Shown piece by piece: positions 31,474 through 38,644 of a stretch of DNA of 38,644 bases. The stretch covers positions 1-38,644 of the forward strand of contig QHYS01000334.1 of NCBI GenBank assembly GCA_003223325.1. The letters are read 5' to 3'. Position 1 is the first letter of the stretch, and every line of letters begins with the position of its first letter. The notes below the pieces were generated by a model. That model was not told the origin of the DNA. It was given only the letters and a program-made list of their open reading frames with translations, and ran no database searches. The position numbers were made by a program, and so were the translations under genes. The DNA comes from Acidobacteriota bacterium. GTDB taxonomy: Bacteria > Acidobacteriota > Terriglobia > Acidiferrales > UBA7541.

Positions 31474-32373
31474 GTGCTCGAAAGTACAGAGTTTGGTCAA
31501 AGAGAGGATCGCCGTGTACAGGTTGCCAATCCGTTCCTTGAGATTCTTGGCGCGGCAATGATTCTGATGAGCATCTTGCCGGCCCGCGCACAAGAGCCGG
31601 TCGTTCAAAGCTCCGATTTTAACCTCACGACCATCGACGGTGTCTCCATTCACGTTCATCAGAAAATCGGCGCCCACCCCAGCAAAGTTCCCGTGTTGCT
31701 GATTCACGGAACTTGGGGCGATGGCCGGACCTGGGATTTTCGGAATCGCAGTGTGATAGATCATCTGGCCGTGCATGGCTACGACGTCTACGCGCTCGAC
31801 CTTCGTGGCATGGGCCTGTCAGATCACCCCAGGAACTATTTCACCATCGACATTCTCAACCGGGTGAGCGACGCCGTAACGGTGGCGAGCTACATCGTCG
31901 CACACACGGGGCGCGCTCCGGTGGCGGTGGGCTGGAGCCAAGGTGGGGTCATCACAGGAATACTGGCCGCTTCTTATCCGCAGTTGGTTGCCGGTGTGGG
32001 ACTTTTCTCAGTCGCACCACACGGCTTCTCCGTGCCACCTCAATTCGTGCCTCTGCTACAGAGCATACTAGCGAGCGGAGTTGACCGCTTTCTGCCAATG
32101 CAAAGCGAGATCAACCAAGTAGTTTTTGGGACGGATCCCCTCACTGGCAAGTCGACGATGTCGCCTGATGCAGAAGCTACTTTCTATTCGATTTCCGAGG
32201 CGGATAGCGTGCAGGCTATAGGGGAGGAGGTAACTCCGGCTTTTTTTAACGCGGTCTTGGTCCCGGCCTGGCCGACGATACATGTCCCGGCTCTGGTGGT
32301 TGACGGCTCTCTAGACCCTCTAGTCGGTGAGCAGTGTTGGATCTCAAGCCTTAAACTCAGGCCGGAGCCTTGA
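31474..32373 (+). CDS. Alpha/beta hydrolase, exported, truncated at the C-terminus
   Basis: 299 residues. A hydrophobic segment FLEILGAAMILMSILPARAQ looks like a signal peptide, though 20 residues precede it. The fold has LLIHGTWGDGRTW (oxyanion loop), the nucleophile elbow GWSQGG (Ser155) and the acidic residue in VVDGSLDPLVGEQ. The catalytic His that normally follows by 25-30 residues is not there; the frame ends soon after the Asp. Neighbouring frames do not clearly restore it. The gene may be a truncated pseudogene. The start is weakly supported (GTG). Confidence 0.6.
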   Translation: MLESTEFGQREDRRVQVANPFLEILGAAMILMSILPARAQEPVVQSSDFNLTTIDGVSIHVHQKIGAHPSKVPVLLIHGTWGDGRTWDFRNRSVIDHLAVHGYDVYALDLRGMGLSDHPRNYFTIDILNRVSDAVTVASYIVAHTGRAPVAVGWSQGGVITGILAASYPQLVAGVGLFSVAPHGFSVPPQFVPLLQSILASGVDRFLPMQSEINQVVFGTDPLTGKSTMSPDAEATFYSISEADSVQAIGEEVTPAFFNAVLVPAWPTIHVPALVVDGSLDPLVGEQCWISSLKLRPEP

Positions 32374-32512
32374 TTGAAAAGACCGGCACGTTCGATGTCA
32401 CGGAATTAGGGCGAAGATAAGAACAACAGCCCACGAAACCCGTCGACCAACCTTAAAGGCACTAGCCAAAAGCGGCTCCTTCCAAACCCAAAAGAAAGGT
32501 TATATAGTTCGC

Positions 32513-32528
32513 CCAATTTCGAAATTGG
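32513..32528. promoter_or_regulatory. Perfect 16-bp palindrome next to a TATATA box
   Basis: CCAATTTCGAAATTGG reads the same on both strands. TTATATAG stands about ten bases upstream (near 32500) and could be a -10 box, placing the palindrome over the transcription start of the deacetylase/amidase pair. The regulator is unknown. Confidence 0.45.
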
Positions 32529-32538
32529 TGGGGAGCCA

Positions 32539-32625
32539 GTGTCAATTCGCACCGGCCAGCGCTTGGGCCCTTCTGAAATCCTCTCTGCCATTGGCGCAGG
32601 CGCGATGGGCGAGGGGTACCGCGCC
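32539..32625 (+). pseudogene. 5' fossil of a Ser/Thr protein kinase gene
   Basis: From GTG 32539 the frame reads VSIRTGQRLGPSEILSAIGA followed by GAMGEGYRA. This is the N-terminal glycine-rich ATP loop of Pkn-type kinases, whose usual form is RLGPYEIL..GxGGMGEVYRA. The first Tyr is Ser and GEV is GEG. The catalytic domain does not follow; sequence becomes that of the deacetylase leader. A GGGGAG ribosome-like site precedes it. It suggests that a kinase gene start, perhaps with its promoter, was captured here. Confidence 0.6.
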
Positions 32626-32656
32626 CAAGTATCTGGAAAGAAAAGGGGACAAGACA

Positions 32657-33727
32657 ATGAAGCGCCAAACTTCTTCGCCCAGAAAACAAGCCCTCTCTAA
32701 GCTCTCAGATGATCGCTGCCGCTCACGGCGGGAGGCTCTCGCTATGTTATCCGCGGTTGGAGCGGGCATGGTTCTGGCTCCCAGCGCATCCGTAGCCCAG
32801 AGTGCCAATAAAGTGAGAAACGGCGCTGTAGCGGAGAATGCAAGCGGCACGACCGTGCGTAGGCCCGAGCGGTATGAGGACTCGCTGATCTTTGAGCGAA
32901 AGCCTTTTGCGTGGCCTGGGGGCAAGACCCTGGCAGTGTGGGTTATCCCTAATGTTGAGGCCTGGAGCTACGACTCTGCGGTAGGGGTAACTACGTCTCC
33001 GAATGCGGGGAATACAGTGCCTGACGTGATTAACTATGCCTGGCGAGAATATGGGATGAGGGTTGGCCTATGGAGAATTGCGGACGTTTTGGACTCCGCA
33101 GGGGTCCGTGCCACTGTGGCTTTGAATTCATCAGTATGTGAAGTATTCCCCAAAGTAGTTGAAGAAATGAAGAAGCGGCATTGGGAATTTATGGGGCATG
33201 GGATTACGAACAGCCAGCTACTCTCTTCTTTATCCAGCGTGGATGAGGAAAAAAATGTGATTCAGACCGCCCTCCGCACAATTGAGCACGCGGTAGGCGA
33301 GCGGCCCAAAGGATGGCTGGGACCCGGGCTAGCCGAGACGTTTAATACACTCGATATTCTGGCTGAGGAAGGCGTTCGCTATGTGGGAGATTGGAACAAC
33401 GATGATCAGCCCTACCCCATGAAAGTACGAAGAGGAAAGCTATTCTCCCTTCCCTACTGCATGGAACTTAATGACATCGGGCTGCTCGCAAGGCATGGTT
33501 ATACGGGCGAGGAATATCTTAAAGCGGTCACAGATCAGTTCGAGACTCTTTATTCCGAAAGCCAGAAGCTTCCACGAGTGATGGGGATCCCGCTTCATCC
33601 TTTCCTGACCGGGCAGCCACTGCACATCAAATATTTTCAGCAAGCGATCGCTCATATGCAAAGACAGGATCGCGTCTGGTTCGCGACGGGCAATGAAATT
33701 GCCGAAGCCTACGAGCGTCTTCAGTAG
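32657..33727 (+). CDS. Polysaccharide deacetylase-family protein with Tat signal
   Basis: 356 residues. A twin-arginine signal CRSRREALAMLSAVGAG (Arg24-Arg25) ends near SVAQSA. The mature part is a NodB-homology domain of the PuuE/allantoinase-like type: LAVWVIPNVEAWSYD, VIPDV-like NTVPDVINYAWREYGMRVG, MGHGITNSQLLSSLS, GWLGPGLAETFNTLDIL and YVGDWNNDDQPY. Usual metal ligands are only partly visible, as in other atypical members. It likely hydrolyses a C-N bond (N-acetyl or amide). The ATG at 32657 has AAGGGG upstream. The amidase gene follows 90 bases later, so the two may act on one nitrogenous substrate. Confidence 0.8.
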   Translation: MKRQTSSPRKQALSKLSDDRCRSRREALAMLSAVGAGMVLAPSASVAQSANKVRNGAVAENASGTTVRRPERYEDSLIFERKPFAWPGGKTLAVWVIPNVEAWSYDSAVGVTTSPNAGNTVPDVINYAWREYGMRVGLWRIADVLDSAGVRATVALNSSVCEVFPKVVEEMKKRHWEFMGHGITNSQLLSSLSSVDEEKNVIQTALRTIEHAVGERPKGWLGPGLAETFNTLDILAEEGVRYVGDWNNDDQPYPMKVRRGKLFSLPYCMELNDIGLLARHGYTGEEYLKAVTDQFETLYSESQKLPRVMGIPLHPFLTGQPLHIKYFQQAIAHMQRQDRVWFATGNEIAEAYERLQ

Positions 33728-33817
33728 AGCAAGACGAGAGCCCGCAAAAACCTAACCAGGGGTCAACCAGACCATGGCCTGAAATCGGATTGCCGCGATC
33801 ATTGAGGAGACGCCGCC

Positions 33818-35428
33818 ATGAACAAGAAAAGAGTTCCACGACTTGCTTTGAGGCTCAAATCAATGCTCACGTTTGCTCCTATCTTGCTCGGACTGCTCTT
33901 TTTTGCGCCCAGTAAGAGCACGAGCCAGACCAAACCCTTCCATCTTCTGGAAGCGACAATAGAGGATATTCATAACGCCTACAGGTCAGGGCGACTCACC
34001 TCCCACCAATTGGTCCAACTTTATCTCAATCGCATCGAGGCTTATGACAAGAAGGGCCCCGGCCTCAATGCAATCATTACCATCAATCCCAAGGCTCTTG
34101 AAGAGGCGGACCGACTGGATGCCGCATTCAAAGCTTCCGGGTTTGTCGGTCCACTGCACGGCATTCCGGTGATCCTCAAGGATCAAATGGACGCCAAGGG
34201 CATGCCCACGACGCTCGGCTCGATCCTCTTCAAGGATTATTACCCGGACAGAGACGCTTACGTGACTGAGAAGCTGAGAAAAGCCGGAGCGATCATTCTG
34301 GCCAAGGGCACTCTAGGTGAGCTGGGCGGAGGCGACACGTTTGGGTCCCTATTTGGCTTTACGCGAAATCCGTATGCGTTGGATCGAACGCCGGGCGGGT
34401 CGTCAGGCGGACCGGCGGTGGGTCTCGCAGCAAACCTCTCGACCGTGGCGGTCGGAGAGGAGGGCTTTGCATCGATCCGCCGACCATCGACCTGGACCTC
34501 TCTGGTAGGGATGAGGCCGACTGCGGGCCTGGTCAGCCGAGGTGGCATGTATGACGGTGCGCCTCAGGTCAACGGTTCGCTCGGACCGATGGCCCGCACG
34601 GTAACAGATCTGGCTAGGCTGTTGGACGTTTTGGTGGGCTACGATCCGGAAGATGCCCTCACTGCTTTAGGCATCGGGCATGTTCCAGACACCTACCAAA
34701 AATTTCTCGATAAGAACGGTTTGAAAGGAGCGCGCATTGGCGTTTTGCGCGAGCCGATGGGCGTTGCGTCGCAGCCCGAATCGGAAGATTTCGCAAAAGT
34801 AACCACCGTTTTTGACAAAGCGGTTGGGGAATTGAAAGCTGCGGGAGCTTCGTTAGTTGATCCCGTCGTAATTCCGAGGCTCAAGGAGCTGCTCGCCAGG
34901 CGAGCGGTCGGCCCCACCGAACCGGACGATTCGTTCAAGGTGTTTTTCGGGAGGAGAGCCAAACCCCCGTTCAAGTCCCGTGCGGAAATGCTGCGCTCGC
35001 CTGACTTTGCCAAAGTCGTGCGATATGCTCAGGAACGCCTGCAGGCTTCCTCCGATGAATCGAAACACTATCAATACCTGATGGCCAGAGGCGAGCTCAT
35101 GCTCAATGTTCTGAAAGTCATGGCGGATAATAGGCTGGACGCCATCGTTTACAAATCGATCGAGCACCAGCCCACGCTCATCAAAGACGGCATAAACCCG
35201 CCTTACATCAACACAAAGGGCGCCCCGTATTTGAACACCTTTCTCGTGTTCGTTCCGGCGATCGCCGTCCCAGCCGGATTTACAAGCGACAACCTGCCCT
35301 CCGGTATCACCTTTATGGGAAGGCCGTACGACGAAGGAACCCTGATCAAGCTGGCCTATGCGTACGAGCAGGCGACCCACCATCGCAGGCCTCCTAGCAC
35401 CACATCTGCACTTCCAGGCGAGCCTTAG
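33818..35428 (+). CDS. Exported amidase-signature hydrolase
   Basis: 536 residues. A signal peptide (SMLTFAPILLGLLFFAPSKS) is followed by the amidase signature domain. The triad is visible as Lys121 in GIPVILKDQ, Ser195/196 in TPGGSSGGPAVG and Ser219 in GEEGFASIRRPS. It cleaves carboxylic amides. The GEEGFASIR wording is that of the secreted glutamyl-amidase-like branch rather than GatA, so it is not a tRNA amidotransferase. An AGGAGAC element precedes ATG 33818. It lies in the same direction as the deacetylase gene. Confidence 0.88.
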   Translation: MNKKRVPRLALRLKSMLTFAPILLGLLFFAPSKSTSQTKPFHLLEATIEDIHNAYRSGRLTSHQLVQLYLNRIEAYDKKGPGLNAIITINPKALEEADRLDAAFKASGFVGPLHGIPVILKDQMDAKGMPTTLGSILFKDYYPDRDAYVTEKLRKAGAIILAKGTLGELGGGDTFGSLFGFTRNPYALDRTPGGSSGGPAVGLAANLSTVAVGEEGFASIRRPSTWTSLVGMRPTAGLVSRGGMYDGAPQVNGSLGPMARTVTDLARLLDVLVGYDPEDALTALGIGHVPDTYQKFLDKNGLKGARIGVLREPMGVASQPESEDFAKVTTVFDKAVGELKAAGASLVDPVVIPRLKELLARRAVGPTEPDDSFKVFFGRRAKPPFKSRAEMLRSPDFAKVVRYAQERLQASSDESKHYQYLMARGELMLNVLKVMADNRLDAIVYKSIEHQPTLIKDGINPPYINTKGAPYLNTFLVFVPAIAVPAGFTSDNLPSGITFMGRPYDEGTLIKLAYAYEQATHHRRPPSTTSALPGEP

Positions 35429-35807
35429 AATCCCGACAGGAACTTGTATTCGTCGGTCGGACACGAGCGTAATGGCGTGTTCTTCCACGGCAGACAATAA
35501 AGCGGAAGCTAATGATCAACGTCGCGTCTCCGCCCACCGGGGCCGAAACGCTCCCGACACGGCTTGGTTCCGGCGCATGGTGCAAATTGCGTTTGGAGTT
35601 CGGACGATCCCACGACCGGTCACCGGATCCGCCGCCGACTGTCCGTAGTCCAATAAAGGTACAGGCACGAAGATGGACCCAGGGGTCTACAGTCTCTCAC
35701 GTACTGCACAGGCAGACCTTTATTATAGGCGAACCGAGGCGAACCCCACGCCGGTCCGCACGCAGGCGGCCCATCCCTCTCAGCTAGGAGCACAATTGCC
35801 AGCGCGA

Positions 35808-35997
35808 ATCCTTATCCGTGGACGACAATTCCGTCGCCCGGAAGAGCGTTCGATCCTTTCTCAACTGGCACGACTTTCGGGTCTGCGGTGAGGCGCACGG
35901 ATTCGTGGCGAAATCCGCCGCCGGATCTGAACTCGTTCCGACACTAAATCGTGTCCTGGGCGATGAAGGACAGGCGAATCGAGCGCCAATGTTCTGA
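35808..35997 (+). pseudogene. Response-regulator receiver fossil 1
   Basis: ILI (35808-35816) followed, one base out of phase, by VDDNSVARKSVRSFLNWHDF and RVCGEA is the start of a receiver domain. It jumps directly to HGFVAKSAAGSELVPTLNRV, the end of the same domain with its conserved Lys. The middle, including the phosphoacceptor Asp, is deleted. The stop TGA at 35995 overlaps the ATG of the next fossil. The stretch 35429-35807 shows no gene; a small direct repeat ggcgaacc occurs near 35730. Confidence 0.6.
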
Positions 35998-36242
35998 TGC
36001 CGATACCAACAAAAATTCTCGTCGGGGATGATCGGCAATACGTGCGCTACACACTGCGCTCCTTGCTGGCGCAGCAGCGGCACTGGATGATTTATGAGGC
36101 CGTAGACGGCAAGGCCGCAGTGGAAAATGTACGAAAGATCAATGGGATCTCCGTCAGTGTGGCTGAGAAGGGAAAGCTGGCCTCGCCTACGTTTCGAAAA
36201 AAGTGCGGGCCTAATCCACGACCCTACGCCGCTACTTGGTGA
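35997..36242 (+). pseudogene. Response-regulator receiver fossil 2
   Basis: From ATG 35997: TKILVGDDRQYVRYTLRSLL, then AVDGKAAVENVRKI, a receiver-domain N-terminus in which one acidic residue is lost (GDD for ADD). After that the homologous sequence breaks off; another frame near 36181 reads GLAYVSKKV, resembling the conserved Lys region of the domain end. The phosphoacceptor Asp region is missing. It overlaps the 3' end of the GMC gene by 11 bases on the other strand. Confidence 0.55.
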
Positions 36243-37938
36243 TCGCCTTCCAGTTTTTGGTCAGATGGTCGGCCGTGCGCCACGCGAGCGCTTGGAGAGT
36301 CAGCGTAGGATTGCGGGCGCCGCTCGTCCCCATCACTGATGCTCCGAGAATACCCAGGTTCGGGGCCTCGTGCGAGAAACCCCATCGGTCGACGACGTTC
36401 GTTTCAGGATTATCCCCCATGCGCGTACCGCCGTAGGCATGCGTGGTTGGTCCCATCGAACCAATGGGGTTCTTAATTGTGGCGATAGCGCCAGCCGCTA
36501 GGTACCATTGCTCCATCTTCTCTTGGATGAAGGTGGCAAGCTTGCGTTCGTTGTCCTTGTAGTCAGCGGTGATCCGGCAGACCGGAAAGCCGAGGGGATC
36601 TTTTACCATCGGATCGAGGTCGAGAAAGTTATCTTCGTATGGCAGCGTCGTCTTTTGCAGGTAGGAAGTGTTCCAGCGGTCAGCGTTTTCTTTGACGAAC
36701 GCTTTCCATGCGGAACCCCACGCCGGCGCCCTGCCAAAAGTGGGCATGCTCGCAGCCGTAATCGGCCGCCGGTCGGAATAGACCCAGAGATTCCCCCCAC
36801 CGACGAAATCAAGTCCGGCATGGTCGAAGTTGTCATCCGCCCAGTTTTCGACCGCAACGCCCTGGGCCGGCAGGCCGTACCAGTTGTTCAAGTTCCACGG
36901 GAAAAGCGCGGTCACGCTCGCGGTCTGGTTGTGGCTGAAGTAGTGCTTCCCCACCTGGCCATGGGTGTTCGAGAGTCCGTTCGGATAGGGCTTCGACTTT
37001 GAGAGCAGCAGGAGCCGGACATTCTCGTAGACGTAACTCGCCAGGAGCACGACCTTGGCTGGCTGCAAGTACTCGGTGCCGTCGATCAGATAGTTCACGC
37101 CGCTCACACGGTCTTCGGCATCGACCTCGAGCGTAGTCACATGCGCCCGCGTAACCACTTTGAGGCGGCCTGTTGCCTCTGCCTTCGGGATCGTGGTGAC
37201 CGCCGTCGAACTCTTTGCGTCGACGTGGCAACCGCCGCGATTGCAAAAGCCGTGGTACATGCATCCGGAACGATTTTGGTACGGCTGTGAATTGATCGCG
37301 GCCGGTCCGGGAAACGGGTGCCAGCCGAGAGTCCGGGCGGCTGCCGCCATCAGATCGATGAATCCGGTGCTACGCAGTGGAGGCATCGGATATTCTCTCT
37401 GGCGTGGCCCTTCGAAGATGTTTCCCTGCGCGTCGATCTTGCCTTTGATATTCCCGGCCTTGCCAGACACACCTATCTCGTATTCCACCTTGTCGTAATA
37501 GGGTTCGAGCTCTTCCAACCCGAAGGGCCAATCTTCCACCGTCGAACCCATAGGGATTCGACCGCCTCCGTAGCGGCGCTTTGTCTCACTCACTACTTTG
37601 AAATCCCATGGATTTAGGCGCCAGCTCTGCCCCCAGTAATGGAGCGTGGTTCCGCCGACTGCATTCATCATTGGATGGATCGTTGGCCGTGGCGAGTAGG
37701 GCGCTGACGCGCTTGTCCGGTGCGTCGGAACCTCATGATTCGCTTTTTGCACCGCTTGAGGCCAGCCTCGGAAATTGTTCCGCAGCTCATCGGGCGCGAA
37801 ATCGCGCTTGGTAAGCCGGGTGCCCGCTTCTAGACCAATCACTTCGAGCCCGGCCTGCGCCAAAGGCAGAGCCGCCACGCCACCAGCGGCGCCGAGGCCG
37901 ACGACGACGACGTCAGTATCCTTCAGCCTAGTCGCCAT
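36232..37938 (-). CDS. GMC-family FAD oxidoreductase (gluconate/sugar dehydrogenase large subunit-like)
   Basis: 568-residue flavoprotein. The dinucleotide motif VVVVGLGAAGGVAALPLAQA is near the N-terminus, VGGTTLHYWGQSWRL follows at about 95-110, and the C-terminal GMC region has GGTRMGDNP and GILGASVMGTSGARNPTLTL with the catalytic His/Asn pair. Relatives oxidise gluconate, glucose or other sugars in the periplasm and pass electrons to a cytochrome. ATG 37938 has AAGGAG upstream and overlaps the small-subunit stop by 11 bases, so the two subunits are co-translated. No Tat or Sec signal is seen; the enzyme may ride out with its Tat-bearing partner. Confidence 0.88.
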   Translation of the reverse strand: MATRLKDTDVVVVGLGAAGGVAALPLAQAGLEVIGLEAGTRLTKRDFAPDELRNNFRGWPQAVQKANHEVPTHRTSASAPYSPRPTIHPMMNAVGGTTLHYWGQSWRLNPWDFKVVSETKRRYGGGRIPMGSTVEDWPFGLEELEPYYDKVEYEIGVSGKAGNIKGKIDAQGNIFEGPRQREYPMPPLRSTGFIDLMAAAARTLGWHPFPGPAAINSQPYQNRSGCMYHGFCNRGGCHVDAKSSTAVTTIPKAEATGRLKVVTRAHVTTLEVDAEDRVSGVNYLIDGTEYLQPAKVVLLASYVYENVRLLLLSKSKPYPNGLSNTHGQVGKHYFSHNQTASVTALFPWNLNNWYGLPAQGVAVENWADDNFDHAGLDFVGGGNLWVYSDRRPITAASMPTFGRAPAWGSAWKAFVKENADRWNTSYLQKTTLPYEDNFLDLDPMVKDPLGFPVCRITADYKDNERKLATFIQEKMEQWYLAAGAIATIKNPIGSMGPTTHAYGGTRMGDNPETNVVDRWGFSHEAPNLGILGASVMGTSGARNPTLTLQALAWRTADHLTKNWKAITK

Positions 37939-38644
37939 CAGGTTGGCTCCTTCGCCAGCTCGCTCGGGCGGAAATCTTCGTGAACATTTCGTAGTCATAC
38001 GCCGACTTGTGATTGGGAGCGATCTCGATACCCATGCGTTGCTGATCCGGGGAGGCCACAGTGCGAACGCCTGGGTAGCCCAGCAGATCCCATCCTACAA
38101 AGTTCGCGTTTCCTCCGTAGTAGGGGTCACAGAACATGCCCTGGAGGGTGTGATTTCGCACCAGCTCGAAGAAAGTGGCGGAGTTCGGGATGAAACCCGT
38201 GGCGGTGCCGCTCTCCATGGCGCTGAGCATCGCGTCCTGATCCTCCAGGGACAGTTTGGCGAATGACACTCCTTTTCTGCTCCGGGCATATTGTTCGACA
38301 GCGGCGAGGCCCGCGGCGTACGCCGGGCGTGAGGATGCCAGCACGCCACCCAGCGCGCGGTCGATGTAGTGGGCCGCCCGTGCCTCAGTGGCGCCCGGGC
38401 CGTTGGCGTCAGTCGGAATCAGGCGCGCAACAATGGCCTCGAGCGTATCGGATTCTGTCGCGCTCAAAGTCTCCAGCGGCTCTTTTGCTTGCAAGGCCGC
38501 TTGTGCCACCGCGTTGTCAGGCGGGCTCTTTGACGTGGTTGGTAAGGTTTCGGTAGAGCCCAGCGCCCCTGCAGGAGTCGCAGCTATCGCCGCACTTGCC
38601 AGACTCGCCCGAAGCAAATCCCGACGCGAGAACAGACGCTTACT
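37928..38644 (-). CDS. Gluconate 2-dehydrogenase subunit 3-like protein, start outside window
   Basis: 239 residues are visible; the frame is open through the right edge and begins SKRLFSRRDLLRASLASAAI, a twin-arginine signal. The mature part matches the small subunit of GMC-type dehydrogenases: LSATESDTLEAIVARLIPTD, then ATEARAAHYIDRAL and FFELVRNHTLQGMFCDPYYG. It exports and stabilises the flavin subunit encoded by the overlapping next gene. The true start lies just beyond the window; the TTG at 38617 is inside the Tat signal and is not the start. Confidence 0.85.
   Translation of the reverse strand, partial: SKRLFSRRDLLRASLASAAIAATPAGALGSTETLPTTSKSPPDNAVAQAALQAKEPLETLSATESDTLEAIVARLIPTDANGPGATEARAAHYIDRALGGVLASSRPAYAAGLAAVEQYARSRKGVSFAKLSLEDQDAMLSAMESGTATGFIPNSATFFELVRNHTLQGMFCDPYYGGNANFVGWDLLGYPGVRTVASPDQQRMGIEIAPNHKSAYDYEMFTKISARASWRRSQPDGD

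Noticed and set aside
37775-38266. 163-codon + strand frame
   Set aside because: Antisense to the two overlapping dehydrogenase subunit genes.

Overview
The window looks like a chromosomal segment of an Acidobacteriota bacterium. No marker gene is present, so this rests on the protein mix: a large TonB-dependent receptor of the Oar type with an AMIN domain in front, a kinase fossil with the glycine-rich loop wording common in that phylum, futalosine-pathway menaquinone genes, a gluconate-dehydrogenase-like GMC pair, and PilZ and LuxR regulators. Base composition is moderately GC-rich, with a visibly more AT-rich island around the integrase (21.0-22.6 kb).

Region 1 (1-3.4 kb): a partial Ig-repeat phosphoesterase leaves the window on the left. 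To its right lies a scarred stretch in which an APH-fold kinase gene on the + strand is flanked by two minus-strand fragments of a TonB receptor.

Region 2 (3.4-18.0 kb): ten mostly tightly packed minus-strand reading frames, read from right to left: a COG4671/GT28-like glycosyltransferase, an ABC half-exporter (permease plus ATPase), two GT4 glycosyltransferases, an APH-fold kinase, an AMIN-domain protein running into an Oar-like TonB receptor, a nucleotide-sugar epimerase, a third GT4 enzyme and a second APH-fold kinase. Several joints overlap by 4 to 23 bases. This looks like a system that makes, exports and perhaps recaptures a phosphorylated glycoside or glycolipid. I do not recognise it as a described pathway and consider it the best candidate for something new here.

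Region 3 (18.3-22.6 kb): a LuxR-type regulator and a PilZ protein that may control region 2, a tandem palindrome, a decayed phospholipase C-like gene, and a small mobile-element remnant (excisionase-like protein plus tyrosine recombinase broken at two A-runs).

Region 4 (22.6-28.0 kb): mqnP and mqnE of menaquinone synthesis, then a divergent pair of a GT-C membrane glycosyltransferase and a processive GT2 synthase.

Region 5 (28.0-38.6 kb): an accessory stretch with a MazEF-like toxin-antitoxin pair, a diheme cytochrome c, a divergent SDR/ArsR pair, a truncated alpha/beta hydrolase, a Ser/Thr kinase start fossil, a Tat-exported polysaccharide deacetylase with an exported amidase, two response-regulator fossils, and a GMC oxidoreductase with its Tat-exported small subunit, which leaves the window on the right. 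Gene fossils and one-base or two-base frameshifts are unusually frequent; some sit in base runs and may be sequencing errors, while others have internal deletions and are real decay. I saw no tRNA, rRNA or CRISPR array.
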